A stretch of DNA of 64,000 nt, from positions 1 through 64,000 of the forward strand of contig JALENW010000033.1 of NCBI GenBank assembly GCA_022766365.1. Reading direction: 5' to 3'. The position numbers and the translations under genes are program-made. How positions within the stretch are numbered: the first letter of the stretch is position 1; the number at the start of each line of letters is the position of its first letter. Origin of the DNA: Clostridiales bacterium (GTDB lineage Bacteria > Bacillota > Clostridia > Peptostreptococcales > Anaerovoracaceae). This document shows positions 36,202-46,344 of this stretch, one piece after another. Below the pieces are notes generated by a model. The model was given only the letters and a program-made list of their open reading frames with translations. It did not search any database and was not told where the DNA came from.

Positions 36202-37335
36202 ATGCAATTTAGAGATTTGAAAACACAGTATCAACATTTGAAGGAAGATATCGATAGAGAAGTAATCAAAGTAATGGATAATGCGAATTTTATAATGGGC
36301 TCTCAAGTTAAGGAACTTGAGAAGGAACTTGCTGAATATGTGGGAGTTAAACACTGCATATCTTGTGGGAATGGGACAGATGCACTTCAGTTGACCGGAA
36401 TGGCCCTTGATTTTAAAAAAGGAGAAGCAATATTCGTACCGGATTTTACATTCTTCGCTTCAGGAGAGATTGTATCTCTGCTAGGCGCAACTCCGGTATT
36501 TGTGGATGTAGATGAAAAAACCTTCAACATGAGTCCGGAGAAACTTGAGAAACGAATCACACAAGTCTTAGAAGATGGAAAATTTACTCCTAAAGCTATA
36601 ATTGCTGTTGATTTATTCGGCTTACCTGCAGATTTTATCTCAATTAACAAAATAGCTGACAAGTATGGTCTGACGGTTATTGAAGACGGTGCTCAGGGAT
36701 TTGGTGGCAGAATTAAAGACCAGGTTGCTTGTGGACTTTCATCAATAGGGACAACATCATTCTTTCCGGCAAAACCTTTGGGTTGTTACGGTGACGGTGG
36801 TGCTATCTTTACAGATAATGATGAATGGGCTGACACTATCAAGTCATACCGAGTTCATGGCAAAGGTGATAACAAGTATGATAATGTGAGAATTGGTCTA
36901 AACTCCAGACTTGATACAATTCAAGCCGCAGTTTTAAAGGTTAAGTTAAATGCATTTAGAGAGTACGAACTTGAAGCAGTTAACAAGGTTGCAGCAAGGT
37001 ATACCGAGCTACTTAAAAATGTTGATGGTGTTGAAACTCCTTTAACTCCTGATGGATTCTATTCCAGCTGGGCCCAGTATACACTAAAAGTTAAAGATAG
37101 GGAAATAAGAGATAGTCTCCAAACTACACTTAAAGCCCAGGGTATACCATCAATGATTTACTATCCTAAACCTATGAGTACACAACTGGCATTCAAAGAA
37201 GATATTAGATATTTGGATAACCTGGAAACTACTAAAGAATTATGCGATACAGTTTTGAGTTTACCGATGCATCCATATCTTGCAGATGAAGAAATCGAGA
37301 AAGTTGTAAAAACGGTGGAAGAATTCTACAAGTAG
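36202..37335 (+). CDS. PLP sugar aminotransferase, WbpE/WlbC-like
   Basis: A 377-residue DegT/DnrJ/EryC1 enzyme. It starts MQFRDLKTQYQHLKEDID, close to WbpE, which aminates UDP-3-keto-GlcNAcA. SCGNGTDALQL, VIEDGAQGFGG and the PLP lysine in SFFPAKPLGCYGDGGA are visible. With the WbpA- and WbpB-like genes it would complete synthesis of a 2-acetamido-3-amino uronic acid. AGGAGGTGAG precedes the ATG. It is the last gene of the polysaccharide operon. Confidence 0.92.
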   Translation: MQFRDLKTQYQHLKEDIDREVIKVMDNANFIMGSQVKELEKELAEYVGVKHCISCGNGTDALQLTGMALDFKKGEAIFVPDFTFFASGEIVSLLGATPVFVDVDEKTFNMSPEKLEKRITQVLEDGKFTPKAIIAVDLFGLPADFISINKIADKYGLTVIEDGAQGFGGRIKDQVACGLSSIGTTSFFPAKPLGCYGDGGAIFTDNDEWADTIKSYRVHGKGDNKYDNVRIGLNSRLDTIQAAVLKVKLNAFREYELEAVNKVAARYTELLKNVDGVETPLTPDGFYSSWAQYTLKVKDREIRDSLQTTLKAQGIPSMIYYPKPMSTQLAFKEDIRYLDNLETTKELCDTVLSLPMHPYLADEEIEKVVKTVEEFYK

Positions 37336-37462
37336 TATATTTAGATAATACGATAGTCATATTTTATGTAGCATACAGAACATAACACTAAGAAAAGAGG
37401 ATGTCTATAGGCAATTAAGGCAGTTTTAGCTCTTTAGATTTCATCTTGGGGTTTTTGACGTG

Positions 37463-37578
37463 CAGATATACTTACTTTGTTCTAGTTATGGAATTTATGG
37501 CAGAAACCATATTTCTTAATTTACTCATGGTTGTTTCCTATGTTATATTAATATAAAACTAGAGCAGAAGTATATCTG
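37463..37578. repeat. 116-base element with imperfect terminal inverted repeats
   Basis: CAGATATACTT at 37463-37473 is the exact complement of AAGTATATCTG at 37568-37578. Just inside, TCTAGTT (37481-37487) pairs with AACTAGA (37557-37563). The middle also holds AAACCAT and ATGGTTGTTT. The whole unit could fold as one long hairpin. It lies in the 258-base gap between the polysaccharide operon and the convergent crp-type gene, where no typical short terminator was found. It may be a small miniature element or a terminator-like RNA. No target-site duplication is visible. Confidence 0.5.
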
Positions 37579-37593
37579 TCTAAATAGTCAATC

Positions 37594-38241
37594 CTATTTC
37601 AACTTAAATTTCCTATTCTTGCCCTCAATCAATCCGTCAGCTTTCATCTGGCGGATTTCTCGCATCATGGCGCTTCTGTCCACATGGAGATATTTGGCAA
37701 GATCAGTGAGTTTCATCGGAATGGTGAAGTAGCCATCTGAATCAACTGATGAGATTCCGGAAATGTATTTAAGATATGCAAGGAGCTTGCTCCTGGTGCT
37801 GGATTGACCGAGAATTGAAATGTGCAGAGACAGCTCTTGAGATTTTTGAGCACTCATTATAAATAGATTGCTTATCAGCTGACTGTGATGCTCACAGAGG
37901 TTTTCGCATGGCTTGATTATGTGCTCATAGTCGATGTAAATAACCTCTGAGTTCTCAAGAGCTGTAACCAGGTATTCGTAATTGTCTATGGGCAGCGAGA
38001 AAAATTCACCGAAAATATCTCCACCGGAATAATGCTCAAGGAGAAATGTTTCACCATCGGAATTTAAAATTTCCAGTTTGGCTGCACCTTTTCTGAGCAC
38101 AGCAACTTGCCCCACGTGATCGTAGGTATAAGATATGATAGTTTCTCCTGCCATATACTTCTTGTAAACAGGTTTGAAGCAGGGAATCATCTTGTCAAGA
38201 CTTTCAGGTGAAATATTATACAGAATCTGCCTTTTATCCAT
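37594..38241 (-). CDS. Crp/Fnr-family transcriptional regulator
   Basis: A 215-residue regulator with an N-terminal cyclic-nucleotide-binding-type beta-roll (about residues 10-125, including GGDIFGEFFSL) and a C-terminal winged helix with LTDLAKYLHVDRSAMMREI. No iron-sulfur cysteine cluster like that of FNR is seen. It follows deoC by 21 bases on the same strand, so the pair may be co-transcribed. Effector and targets are unknown, and it is convergent with the polysaccharide operon. Confidence 0.88.
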   Translation of the reverse strand: MDKRQILYNISPESLDKMIPCFKPVYKKYMAGETIISYTYDHVGQVAVLRKGAAKLEILNSDGETFLLEHYSGGDIFGEFFSLPIDNYEYLVTALENSEVIYIDYEHIIKPCENLCEHHSQLISNLFIMSAQKSQELSLHISILGQSSTRSKLLAYLKYISGISSVDSDGYFTIPMKLTDLAKYLHVDRSAMMREIRQMKADGLIEGKNRKFKLK

Positions 38242-38262
38242 TAATTTTGCCTTCTTGTTATA

Positions 38263-38964
38263 TTACTCTCTTGTGATATCTTTTGATTTTGCTTCTTCCA
38301 TAATCTTTACACCGGCACTGGCACCAATTCTATCAGCACCTGCCTCGATCATAGCTTTAACTGTTTTAAGGTCTCTGATTCCACCGGAAGCTTTAACTTT
38401 CATGGAGCTTCCGACAGTTTTCTTCATAAGCATGACATCTTTGACGGTTGCACCGCTCGTATTAAATCCGGTTGAGGTTTTTACAAAATCAGCACCGGCT
38501 TCCATAGAAAGTTCACATGCCCTAACTATTTCTGTATCTGAAAGAAGGCAAGTTTCAAGGATTACCTTGACCTTAGCATTCATATCATGAGCTGCTTCTA
38601 CGACTTTCGAAATATCATTTCTCACGAAGTTGTAATCCTTACCTTTGAGCATTCCAACATTAAGAACCATATCAACTTCATCGGCACCTTCGTTGCAGAC
38701 ATATCTGGTTTCGAAGACTTTAGTATCTGTTGAGCATGCTCCCAAAGGGAATCCTACTACTGCACAGGTTTTAACATCACTTTCATTAAGGGCTTTTGAA
38801 ACCCTTGGGACATAACATGAATTAACGCATACGGAATAAAAATCCGAAGCAATGGCTTCTTTGCACAGAGTGTCTATCTGCTCAGGAGTTGCCTCCGGTT
38901 TCAGCAGTGTATGATCAAAAAATTTATTCAATTTAAACTCATTCATTCGGTAATTTCGGCTCAT
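38263..38964 (-). CDS. deoC: Deoxyribose-phosphate aldolase
   Basis: This cytoplasmic enzyme splits 2-deoxyribose-5-phosphate into glyceraldehyde-3-phosphate and acetaldehyde during nucleoside breakdown. The 233-residue protein has FFDHTLLKPEAT at the start, VVGFPLGA, EVDMVLNVG, LETCLLSDTE and the Schiff-base lysine in MKVKASGGIR. An AAAGGAGT lies 14 bases before the first ATG; a second in-frame ATG at 38946 is also possible. No other nucleoside catabolism genes adjoin. Confidence 0.95.
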   Translation of the reverse strand: MSRNYRMNEFKLNKFFDHTLLKPEATPEQIDTLCKEAIASDFYSVCVNSCYVPRVSKALNESDVKTCAVVGFPLGACSTDTKVFETRYVCNEGADEVDMVLNVGMLKGKDYNFVRNDISKVVEAAHDMNAKVKVILETCLLSDTEIVRACELSMEAGADFVKTSTGFNTSGATVKDVMLMKKTVGSSMKVKASGGIRDLKTVKAMIEAGADRIGASAGVKIMEEAKSKDITRE

Positions 38965-39065
38965 CGTATTGTGGAGCCACTCCTTTCAACGTTTGTGATA
39001 GAAAAAATTGTTTTGTGGTATAATTATATCACATGATTTTGAAAAAGTGTAGACAAGGAGAAACC

Positions 39066-39890
39066 ATGGAAGTTGAATATAAATTTTTGTATCCGGGAAA
39101 GCTGAACATGGAAGTGACCATGGAAATCATCGACTCGTTAAAGAAGAAAGAAGATATAATTACTTCCGATATTGTTTATCAGAATATTATAACAAAATAT
39201 CTCGATTCAAGAAGCGGAACTCTTCGTAAAGACAATATTGCTGTTAGGGAGAGATATGAGAAAAATTTTGTTGTTGCAGATGAGATGGATTTTCAATCCA
39301 TGTTAAAAAATTTCTCTGCGGGACATTTTGCTCCGGATGACCGCTTAAATAAACAGTGGATACATAAATTGTCTTTTAAATGGGGAGGTAGTGCCATGGG
39401 AGGCCTTCACGAGAGGAGAGAGGTTGAGATAGATTTAGGTGATATGTCTCCTAATTTTGATTTGCTGGACACATCCTTATATCAAAAGTTTCAAAATGCT
39501 GAGAAAGAAGGACTTGTCAACCTTTTTAATACTGTTATTGACAGGATTACATTGTATCTCAAACATGGGAGAAGTTTCATAGAATTATCCGTTGACAATG
39601 GATTTCTGGTACGTGATGAGGAGCTTCAGGATGAGTCGGATAAAAAAATATGCAAATTAGTAGGCGTGGAATCGGGAGAAGTGTTATCAGGAATATGGGA
39701 CAGCAGACCGGATATTCAAAGAATTGCCTCTCATATTCCGGATTCTCATTCAATTTCAGAAGTAGAGATTGAACTTAAGGAAGGCGATAAGGCCGATTTA
39801 AAAGATGTCGCCGATTTTCTCGCTGAGAAATTCGACTTAATTCCAAATGATATTTCCAAATACCAGAGAGGTGTGGAACTTTACTTTTAG
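39066..39890 (+). CDS. CYTH-domain (triphosphate tunnel) protein
   Basis: A 274-residue protein that looks like a CYTH/TTM family member. The ExExK motif MEVEYK is right at the start, followed by TKYLDSRSGTLRKDNIAVRERYE and, later, EVEIELKEG and SKYQRGVELY, all charged strands that line the tunnel of these enzymes. Members hydrolyse triphosphate, ThTP or make cAMP, so the substrate is open. The ATG at 39066 sits just after AAGGAGAAACC. An upstream in-frame ATG at 39033 would move the motif away from the N-terminus. It is divergent from deoC. Confidence 0.75.
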   Translation: MEVEYKFLYPGKLNMEVTMEIIDSLKKKEDIITSDIVYQNIITKYLDSRSGTLRKDNIAVRERYEKNFVVADEMDFQSMLKNFSAGHFAPDDRLNKQWIHKLSFKWGGSAMGGLHERREVEIDLGDMSPNFDLLDTSLYQKFQNAEKEGLVNLFNTVIDRITLYLKHGRSFIELSVDNGFLVRDEELQDESDKKICKLVGVESGEVLSGIWDSRPDIQRIASHIPDSHSISEVEIELKEGDKADLKDVADFLAEKFDLIPNDISKYQRGVELYF

Positions 39891-40043
39891 AGACAAAAAT
39901 TGTATAATAATATGCATTCTATGTTCGAATAGACCATGTAAAAATTAAACTCTTATTTATGGTCACTTACAGTATAAATATTTTGAGTATTTCATAGGAT
40001 AGAGATAATGAACTAGACTTAATTTAGGGAGGAAATTTAAATA

Positions 40044-41417
40044 ATGAAAGCAAACCCAATATCAAAAGAGAAAAATGTGGCTAAGTTCACAATGGAGTTT
40101 ACAGCTGAGGAGTTCGAAAAGGCTTGTATTGACGCGTACAAGGCTACGAAGGATCAGTTTTCGATAGACGGTTTCAGAAAGGGTAAGGCTCCAAGGAGCA
40201 TAATTGAAAAGCACTATGGAGAAGGGATTTTCTTTGAGGAAGCTGTTAATCAACTTTTTCAGCAGAACTATTTAAAAGCTGTTGAAGAACTTGATTTGGA
40301 TATAATTGACAGTCCTGCTGCTGAATTCAGTGAGATAGGAAAGGGTAAACCGATGACTATCACTATTTCAGTGCCTGTATATCCGGTAGTGGAAGTTAAG
40401 GACTATATGGGTGTTGAGGTAGAACAGGAGAAACCTCAGGTGAGCGATGAAAGTGTGCAGGCTGAAATTGACAATATGTTGAAGAGAAATGCAAGAATGG
40501 TGACAGTGGACAGGCCTTCTAAGAAGGGAGATACCATCATTTTTGATTTTAAAGGATTTGTTGACGGAGAGCAGTTTGAAGGCGGTACAGCAGAGAGACA
40601 TGAACTTAAACTGGGATCAGGGATGTTCATCCCCGGGTTTGAGGAACAGCTTGAGGGACTTAAGAACGGGGATTCCAAGAATGTTGAGGTCACATTCCCT
40701 GAAGCATATACAGAAGAGTTGGCCGGGAAGGATGCAACATTTGAGTGCCTGATTCATGAGGTTAAAGAGGAAGAGCTTCCTAAACTTGACGATGAATTCG
40801 TTAAGGATGTCAGTGAATTTGATACTGTTGAAGAACTGAAAGAAGATATTAGAAACAAGCAGCTGGAAAATGCAAAGAATATGGTTGTAAGCAGAGCTAA
40901 GGATGCAGTTGTTTCTAAGGTTTATGATAAAAATCCTGTTGATGTTCCCAATGTAATGGTTGAAGATGAAATCAGTAGAATGATTCAAGAAATTGGACAA
41001 CAGCTTTCATATCAGGGGTTGACTGTTGAAAACTATCTCCAGTACATGGGCAAGGATATGGCTGAATTCAGAAAGGATCTGAGAGATGATGCGGCAAGCA
41101 AAGTCGGAACGAGAATTGTACTGATGTCAATTATTGACAAGGAAGGAATTAAAGTTTCGGAAGAGGAGATGGAAACTGAACTTCAGAAGATTGCGGATGC
41201 ATACAAGAAGGATGTTGAAGAGATCAAACAGATGATTGGAATTGAAAATCTGACGTACTTCCAAAAGGACATACAGCTGAGCAAGGTTGTAGATCTTCTG
41301 TATGATAATGCCAAGGTTACTTTGGTAGAACCAAAGAAGATAGACCCTGTTGAAATCAAACCTGATGGTGAGGGAGCTTCAACCGGAAAGTCGGAGGATG
41401 AAAAAGAGGATAAGTAA
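40044..41417 (+). CDS. tig: Trigger factor
   Basis: A ribosome-associated chaperone with prolyl isomerase activity. The 457-residue protein has the ribosome-binding signature near residues 41-50 (GFRKGKAPR), the FKBP domain ([20 protein letters not shown], then [16 protein letters not shown]), and a long helical C-terminal arm region. The C-terminus carries an extra acidic tail. GGAGG precedes the ATG. Its stop overlaps the clpP start by one base (TAATG), the usual tig-clpP-clpX order. Confidence 0.97.
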   Translation: MKANPISKEKNVAKFTMEFTAEEFEKACIDAYKATKDQFSIDGFRKGKAPRSIIEKHYGEGIFFEEAVNQLFQQNYLKAVEELDLDIIDSPAAEFSEIGKGKPMTITISVPVYPVVEVKDYMGVEVEQEKPQVSDESVQAEIDNMLKRNARMVTVDRPSKKGDTIIFDFKGFVDGEQFEGGTAERHELKLGSGMFIPGFEEQLEGLKNGDSKNVEVTFPEAYTEELAGKDATFECLIHEVKEEELPKLDDEFVKDVSEFDTVEELKEDIRNKQLENAKNMVVSRAKDAVVSKVYDKNPVDVPNVMVEDEISRMIQEIGQQLSYQGLTVENYLQYMGKDMAEFRKDLRDDAASKVGTRIVLMSIIDKEGIKVSEEEMETELQKIADAYKKDVEEIKQMIGIENLTYFQKDIQLSKVVDLLYDNAKVTLVEPKKIDPVEIKPDGEGASTGKSEDEKEDK

Positions 41418-41995
41418 TGGCTTTAGTACCATATGTAATTGAACAGACAGGTAAGGGAGAGAGGTCGTATGATATTTACTCCCGCCTGCTCAAAGATAGG
41501 ATTATTTTCTTGGGTGAAGAAATCGATGATCACGTGGCAAGCCTTGTGACTATGCAACTTCTACACCTTGAAGCTGAAGATTCTGAAAAAGATATATCTT
41601 TGTACATCAATAGCCCGGGCGGTTCTGTGACAGCCGGGCTTGCAATTTATGATACCATGAATTACATCAAACCTGATGTTTCCACAATCTGTATAGGAAT
41701 GGCAGCCAGTATGGGAGCAGTACTTCTTTCGGCAGGCGCTAAGGGCAAGAGGTTTGCCTTGCCGAATGCAGAGATAATGATTCATCAGCCGCTGGGAGGT
41801 GCAAGAGGACAAGCACAGGATATTAAGATACATGCAGATTGGATTCTGAAAACAAGGGAGAAGCTCAATCAGATTCTTGCATCTAACACAGGGCAGACTT
41901 TTGAAACGATTGAGAGGGATACTGACAGGGATAATTTCATGGACTCTGAACAAGCAAAAGCCTATGGTCTGATTGACAAAGTAATTGGTAAATAA
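41417..41995 (+). CDS. clpP: ATP-dependent Clp protease proteolytic subunit
   Basis: The serine protease barrel that degrades proteins fed by ClpX. The 192-residue protein starts at the last base of the tig stop codon. The catalytic serine is Ser98 in GMAASMGA and the histidine is His123 in MIHQPLGG; the acidic RDTDRDNFM region completes the triad. Length is standard. ClpX follows eight bases later, so both subunits come from one transcript. Confidence 0.97.
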   Translation: MALVPYVIEQTGKGERSYDIYSRLLKDRIIFLGEEIDDHVASLVTMQLLHLEAEDSEKDISLYINSPGGSVTAGLAIYDTMNYIKPDVSTICIGMAASMGAVLLSAGAKGKRFALPNAEIMIHQPLGGARGQAQDIKIHADWILKTREKLNQILASNTGQTFETIERDTDRDNFMDSEQAKAYGLIDKVIGK

Positions 41996-42003
41996 GGAGA
42001 AGA

Positions 42004-43794
42004 ATGGCTGATTCCAAGGATAAGAAAGATAAAGATCTGAAAAAAGAAGGAATTGACAAGGAACGGATACAGAAGAAGAACCGGAAAGATTTAGAAACAA
42101 AAACAGGAAGCTCCTTGTCGGAGAAGGAATTATCAAACAGAGAGCTTCCGGAAGATAACTGCACGGACAGCAATCTGTCTGATGAATCTGAGAAAGCAGG
42201 ACAAATGTGTAGCTTCTGCGGGAAACATCGAGAAGATGTAGAGACCCTTTACGGAAGAGGAGGTGCATATATTTGCTCCGGTTGTCTTAGGGATACCGTA
42301 ATGGCGGGAAGAGAAAATAACGATACTGTAATCAAAGAGATGGACGATGAGGAATATGATAAGAGGTCAACGGAAGAGTATCGAAAATTCATCTCACAGT
42401 TTGACCGAGACGATGCGGATGACTACGATGAATATTATGACTATGATGATGAAGATTATTCTTTAGAAAATAATTCATATTTTGGACACGATTACAATGA
42501 GAAACCGAATATTCTAAATCTGGAGTCATCAAGCAAAGATAACGGTACAGGAAATTTGTTTGGTGAAATGACACCTGAGATGGCAGATTTTTTCCGATCT
42601 GTCGGGTTGGGAGAATTCAACCGGGATATGAGTCGGGGGTCTGGGAACAGGCATGTACATCCGGGAATGGAGGTTAAGGCTGTGGATAAGCCTAAACTCA
42701 AAACTCCTGAGGAGATTTTCGATGCACTGAGCGAATATGTTGTTGGCCAGGAAGAAGCAAAGAAAACCCTTGCTGTAGCTGTTTATAACCACTACAAGCG
42801 CATTTTGTACATGGAGAATCATTCCGGTGAGGACATGGTTGAACTTCAGAAGAGCAATATCGTTATGTTCGGCCCTACAGGATCCGGCAAGACACTCTTG
42901 GCTCAAACTTTGGCCAAGCTTCTTGACGTGCCTTTTGCGATCGCAGATGCCACTGCCCTCACTGAAGCAGGATATGTCGGGGAAGACGTGGAGAATATTT
43001 TGCTAAGACTCATGCAGGCAGCTGATTATGATATCGACAGAGCACAGATGGGAATTATTTACGTCGACGAAATAGACAAAATAGCTCGCAAAAGCGATAA
43101 TCCATCCATCACAAGAGATGTTTCAGGGGAAGGAGTTCAGCAAGCTCTTTTGAAGATTCTTGAGGGTACGGTTGCCAATGTGCCGCCTCAAGGTGGAAGA
43201 AAGCATCCACATCAAGAATTCATCCAGTTTGATACGACAAATGTTTTGTTCATATGTGGAGGTGCGTTTGCCGGCCTTGAAGACGTTATTAAAAAAAGAA
43301 TGGGAGACAAGACTATTGGCTTTAATGTGGAGAAAAAAGCCGGAGTTCTAACCGATAAGCAAATTCTTGAAAACGTCGAGCCTGAGGATTTGCTTCACTT
43401 TGGTTTGATTCCTGAATTCATCGGGAGATTGCCGGTGATGGTTCCTCTCAAGGAGTTGGACCGGGAAGCTCTTATCAGTATTATGACTAAGCCGAAAAAT
43501 GCGATTCTGAGACAGTACGAAAGCCTGTTTGATATGGATGGCGTCAAGCTCACAGTCGAAAACGATGCTTTGGTTGCAATTGCAAAAAAGGCTATGGACA
43601 GGAAGACAGGTGCCAGAGGACTCAGGAGCATTTTTGAGAATGTTTTGAGAAACCAAATGTTCCGACTGCCATCTATGAAAGATGTGAAGGAATGCATAAT
43701 CACAGAGGCGGCTGTGACGATGGGTGAAGAGCCTAAACTTATTAAGAAGAAAAAACCTCGCAATAAAGAGAAAAAAGCTTCTGCTGATGAGTGA
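42004..43794 (+). CDS. clpX: ATP-dependent Clp protease ATP-binding subunit ClpX, extended form
   Basis: The AAA+ unfoldase partner of ClpP. Its zinc-binding domain is present (Cys69, Cys72, Cys91, Cys94), as are Walker A GPTGSGKT (290-297), Walker [10 protein letters not shown] and the ISRDVSG-type sensor region. At 596 residues it is about 170 longer than typical ClpX. There is a ~68-residue, very charged Lys/Glu-rich N-terminal extension before the zinc finger and a ~100-residue acidic Asp/Tyr-rich insertion (around residues 105-190) between the zinc domain and the AAA+ core. AAGGAG just before the ATG supports translation of the extension. Confidence 0.95.
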   Translation: MADSKDKKDKDLKKEGIDKERIQKKNRKDLETKTGSSLSEKELSNRELPEDNCTDSNLSDESEKAGQMCSFCGKHREDVETLYGRGGAYICSGCLRDTVMAGRENNDTVIKEMDDEEYDKRSTEEYRKFISQFDRDDADDYDEYYDYDDEDYSLENNSYFGHDYNEKPNILNLESSSKDNGTGNLFGEMTPEMADFFRSVGLGEFNRDMSRGSGNRHVHPGMEVKAVDKPKLKTPEEIFDALSEYVVGQEEAKKTLAVAVYNHYKRILYMENHSGEDMVELQKSNIVMFGPTGSGKTLLAQTLAKLLDVPFAIADATALTEAGYVGEDVENILLRLMQAADYDIDRAQMGIIYVDEIDKIARKSDNPSITRDVSGEGVQQALLKILEGTVANVPPQGGRKHPHQEFIQFDTTNVLFICGGAFAGLEDVIKKRMGDKTIGFNVEKKAGVLTDKQILENVEPEDLLHFGLIPEFIGRLPVMVPLKELDREALISIMTKPKNAILRQYESLFDMDGVKLTVENDALVAIAKKAMDRKTGARGLRSIFENVLRNQMFRLPSMKDVKECIITEAAVTMGEEPKLIKKKKPRNKEKKASADE

Positions 43795-43899
43795 AGGAAG
43801 CTTATAGAAGAAAGACAAATCTAGTCGAGGTTTTTATCAGGAATATTAATCGTCTTGATAACGGACAAATATATTACGAAGAAAAGAGAAGGGTAACAG

Positions 43900-46248
43900 A
43901 TGCAGAAAAAAGACGAAACAAAATTAGTTTTCCCTTGTATCGCTCTTAGAGGAGTCACAGCATTTCCCGGCACAATAACAACATTTGATGTTGGGAGGGA
44001 AAAGTCCCTCAGAGCGTTGGACAAGGCTGTTGAAGGAAACAAGCTGCTATATGTGGCCACACAGATTAATGATGATATCCAGATTCCTACTTTTGCAGAT
44101 ATGTATGAGATAGGTACTCTGGTGTATGTTAAACAAGTACTGAAAATGCATGGAGATGTAGCAAGAGTTCTGGTAGAGGGGGTTACAAGAGCCAAGGTAG
44201 GAGAAATAGTATCAGAAGATGAGTATCTTGCAGCAACTATTTACGAGTTGAAAACTGACATAGGCATGGATAATCTTTCCCTTGAGGATAAGACCATGCT
44301 CAGACTGCTCAGAACCAGATTCATGGAGTATGCAGAGCTGTTCACTCTCAGGGAACCAGATTCAGCAAGACTTGTTTTTACCTCAGAAGAACCTGTTTTC
44401 ATAGTCGACTGTATAGCAAATCAACTGGATATATCATATATAAGCAAACAAAAAATCCTTGAGGAAAGTGATTTTCATCAAAGACTTGTTCTTATTACGA
44501 CAACACTGGAAGAAGAGATCGAGATTGCCAAAATGGAAAACCAAATCTCTGAGGATTTGAAGAAATCTATGGATGAAAACCAAAAAGAATATGTCCTCAG
44601 AGAAAAAATGAAGGTCATTCAGTCTGAGCTGGGAATCGGTGATGAAGTCCAGGAGAGTGAGAATTGGTCCGAAAAACTAAGAGAACTTAATCTCGATGAG
44701 ACCATAACTAAGAAAGTCCAAAGGGAAATCGATAAGTATTCCAAAATGCCGCCGTCATCACCTGAAAGCTCGGTTATCAGAAATTACGTGGAGACTATCT
44801 TGGAACTGCCTTGGAATACTTCATCCAAGGAAAATTCTGACCTGAAAAAGGCTGAACGAATTTTGGAAAGAGATCATTATGGCCTTTCTAAAGTAAAGGA
44901 AAGAATCTTGGAATACCTTGCTGTGGTTCACTTATCAAAGGGGATTAAGGGTCCCATTCTCTGTTTGGTCGGACCACCGGGCGTCGGAAAAACTTCTATT
45001 GCAAGATCAATAGCAAGCGCTACAGGCAGAGAGTTTGTAAGGATGTCTCTTGGCGGTGTTCGCGATGAAGCAGAGATAAGAGGCCATAGAAGAACATATA
45101 TCGGTGCAATTCCGGGAAGAATAATTACTTCGTTAAAGGATGCGGGAACAGACAATCCTCTATTCCTGTTCGATGAGGTGGACAAAATAGGCGCAGATTT
45201 CAAGGGGGATCCGGCAGACGCCCTTCTTGAGGTACTGGACCCTGAACAGAACAACACATTTAAGGATCACTTCCTTGATGTGCCGTTTGACTTGTCAAAA
45301 ATAATGTTTATAACAACTGCAAATACAATCGATACTATCCCAAGGCCTCTGCTGGACAGGATGGAAGTGATTGAGGTGTCAGGGTACACAGAAGAAGAAA
45401 AAATTAAAATTGCACAGAAGTACCTGATTCCGAAGAAGTTGAAGGAGCATGGCCTGACTAAGGACAATCTTAAGATAAGCAAAAAGACAATTTCAGATAT
45501 TATTAACTTCTATACGAGAGAATCAGGTGTTCGAAATCTGGAAAGGGAGATTGCAAATCTTTGCAGAAAGGTTGCCAGAAAGGTTGTAACTGAGGCAGGA
45601 GAGGACGAAAAGGATATTTCTGACATAGGTTATAGGATCAGTCCTTCGGACCTTGAGGAATATCTTGGCAAGAAGAAGTTCAGGTATGATACCATTGCAG
45701 ATGAGGCTCAGGTGGGCATTGCAACAGGTATGGCATGGACAGTTGTCGGCGGAGATACGCTTTCCATAGAAACTTCATGCGTAAGTGGAAGCGGAAAATT
45801 GCAGCTCACAGGAAATTTGGGAGATGTAATGCAAGAATCTGCAAAAGCAGCTGTAACCTATATAAGATCAATAGCTGATGAAATAGGAATAGAAGAAAAT
45901 TTCTATAAGAATCTGGACATACATATTCACGTACCCGAGGGTGCAGTTCCAAAAGATGGACCTTCCGCAGGTGTTACAATGTTCACATCGGTTGTATCTG
46001 CTCTTATGAAGAAACCTATTAGAAATGATGTCTCCATGACAGGTGAAATAACCTTGAGGGGTAAAATTTTACCTGTGGGAGGCATAAAAGAAAAAGTCCT
46101 GGCAGCGCATAGAGCAGGGATTAAGAAAGTTCTTCTTCCAAGAGAAAACGAAAGGGATATTGAAGAAATCCCTGAAAGTGTGAGAAACCAACTGAAATTT
46201 GTTCTCCTTAATGAAGCCAAGGATGCTCTTAAGGAAGCTCTCGTTTAA
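43900..46248 (+). CDS. lon: ATP-dependent protease Lon
   Basis: A cytoplasmic AAA+ protease that removes misfolded and regulatory proteins. The 782-residue protein has the N-terminal substrate domain, a coiled region around residues 215-260, Walker A GPPGVGKTS (Gly358), and a C-terminal protease domain with Ser689 (GPSAG) and Lys732 (GIKEK), the Ser-Lys dyad. GAGAAGGG precedes the ATG at 43900. It follows clpX by 105 bases in the conserved clpX-lon-engB arrangement. Confidence 0.97.
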   Translation: MQKKDETKLVFPCIALRGVTAFPGTITTFDVGREKSLRALDKAVEGNKLLYVATQINDDIQIPTFADMYEIGTLVYVKQVLKMHGDVARVLVEGVTRAKVGEIVSEDEYLAATIYELKTDIGMDNLSLEDKTMLRLLRTRFMEYAELFTLREPDSARLVFTSEEPVFIVDCIANQLDISYISKQKILEESDFHQRLVLITTTLEEEIEIAKMENQISEDLKKSMDENQKEYVLREKMKVIQSELGIGDEVQESENWSEKLRELNLDETITKKVQREIDKYSKMPPSSPESSVIRNYVETILELPWNTSSKENSDLKKAERILERDHYGLSKVKERILEYLAVVHLSKGIKGPILCLVGPPGVGKTSIARSIASATGREFVRMSLGGVRDEAEIRGHRRTYIGAIPGRIITSLKDAGTDNPLFLFDEVDKIGADFKGDPADALLEVLDPEQNNTFKDHFLDVPFDLSKIMFITTANTIDTIPRPLLDRMEVIEVSGYTEEEKIKIAQKYLIPKKLKEHGLTKDNLKISKKTISDIINFYTRESGVRNLEREIANLCRKVARKVVTEAGEDEKDISDIGYRISPSDLEEYLGKKKFRYDTIADEAQVGIATGMAWTVVGGDTLSIETSCVSGSGKLQLTGNLGDVMQESAKAAVTYIRSIADEIGIEENFYKNLDIHIHVPEGAVPKDGPSAGVTMFTSVVSALMKKPIRNDVSMTGEITLRGKILPVGGIKEKVLAAHRAGIKKVLLPRENERDIEEIPESVRNQLKFVLLNEAKDALKEALV

Positions 46249-46344
46249 GGTACTTTTTTGTTGCATTGCATTTGGTATGTCGAAACTAATTTAGATATGT
46301 TAAGACATGTTTAGTCCAAAATTCATTTAGGGAAATATATTTAA

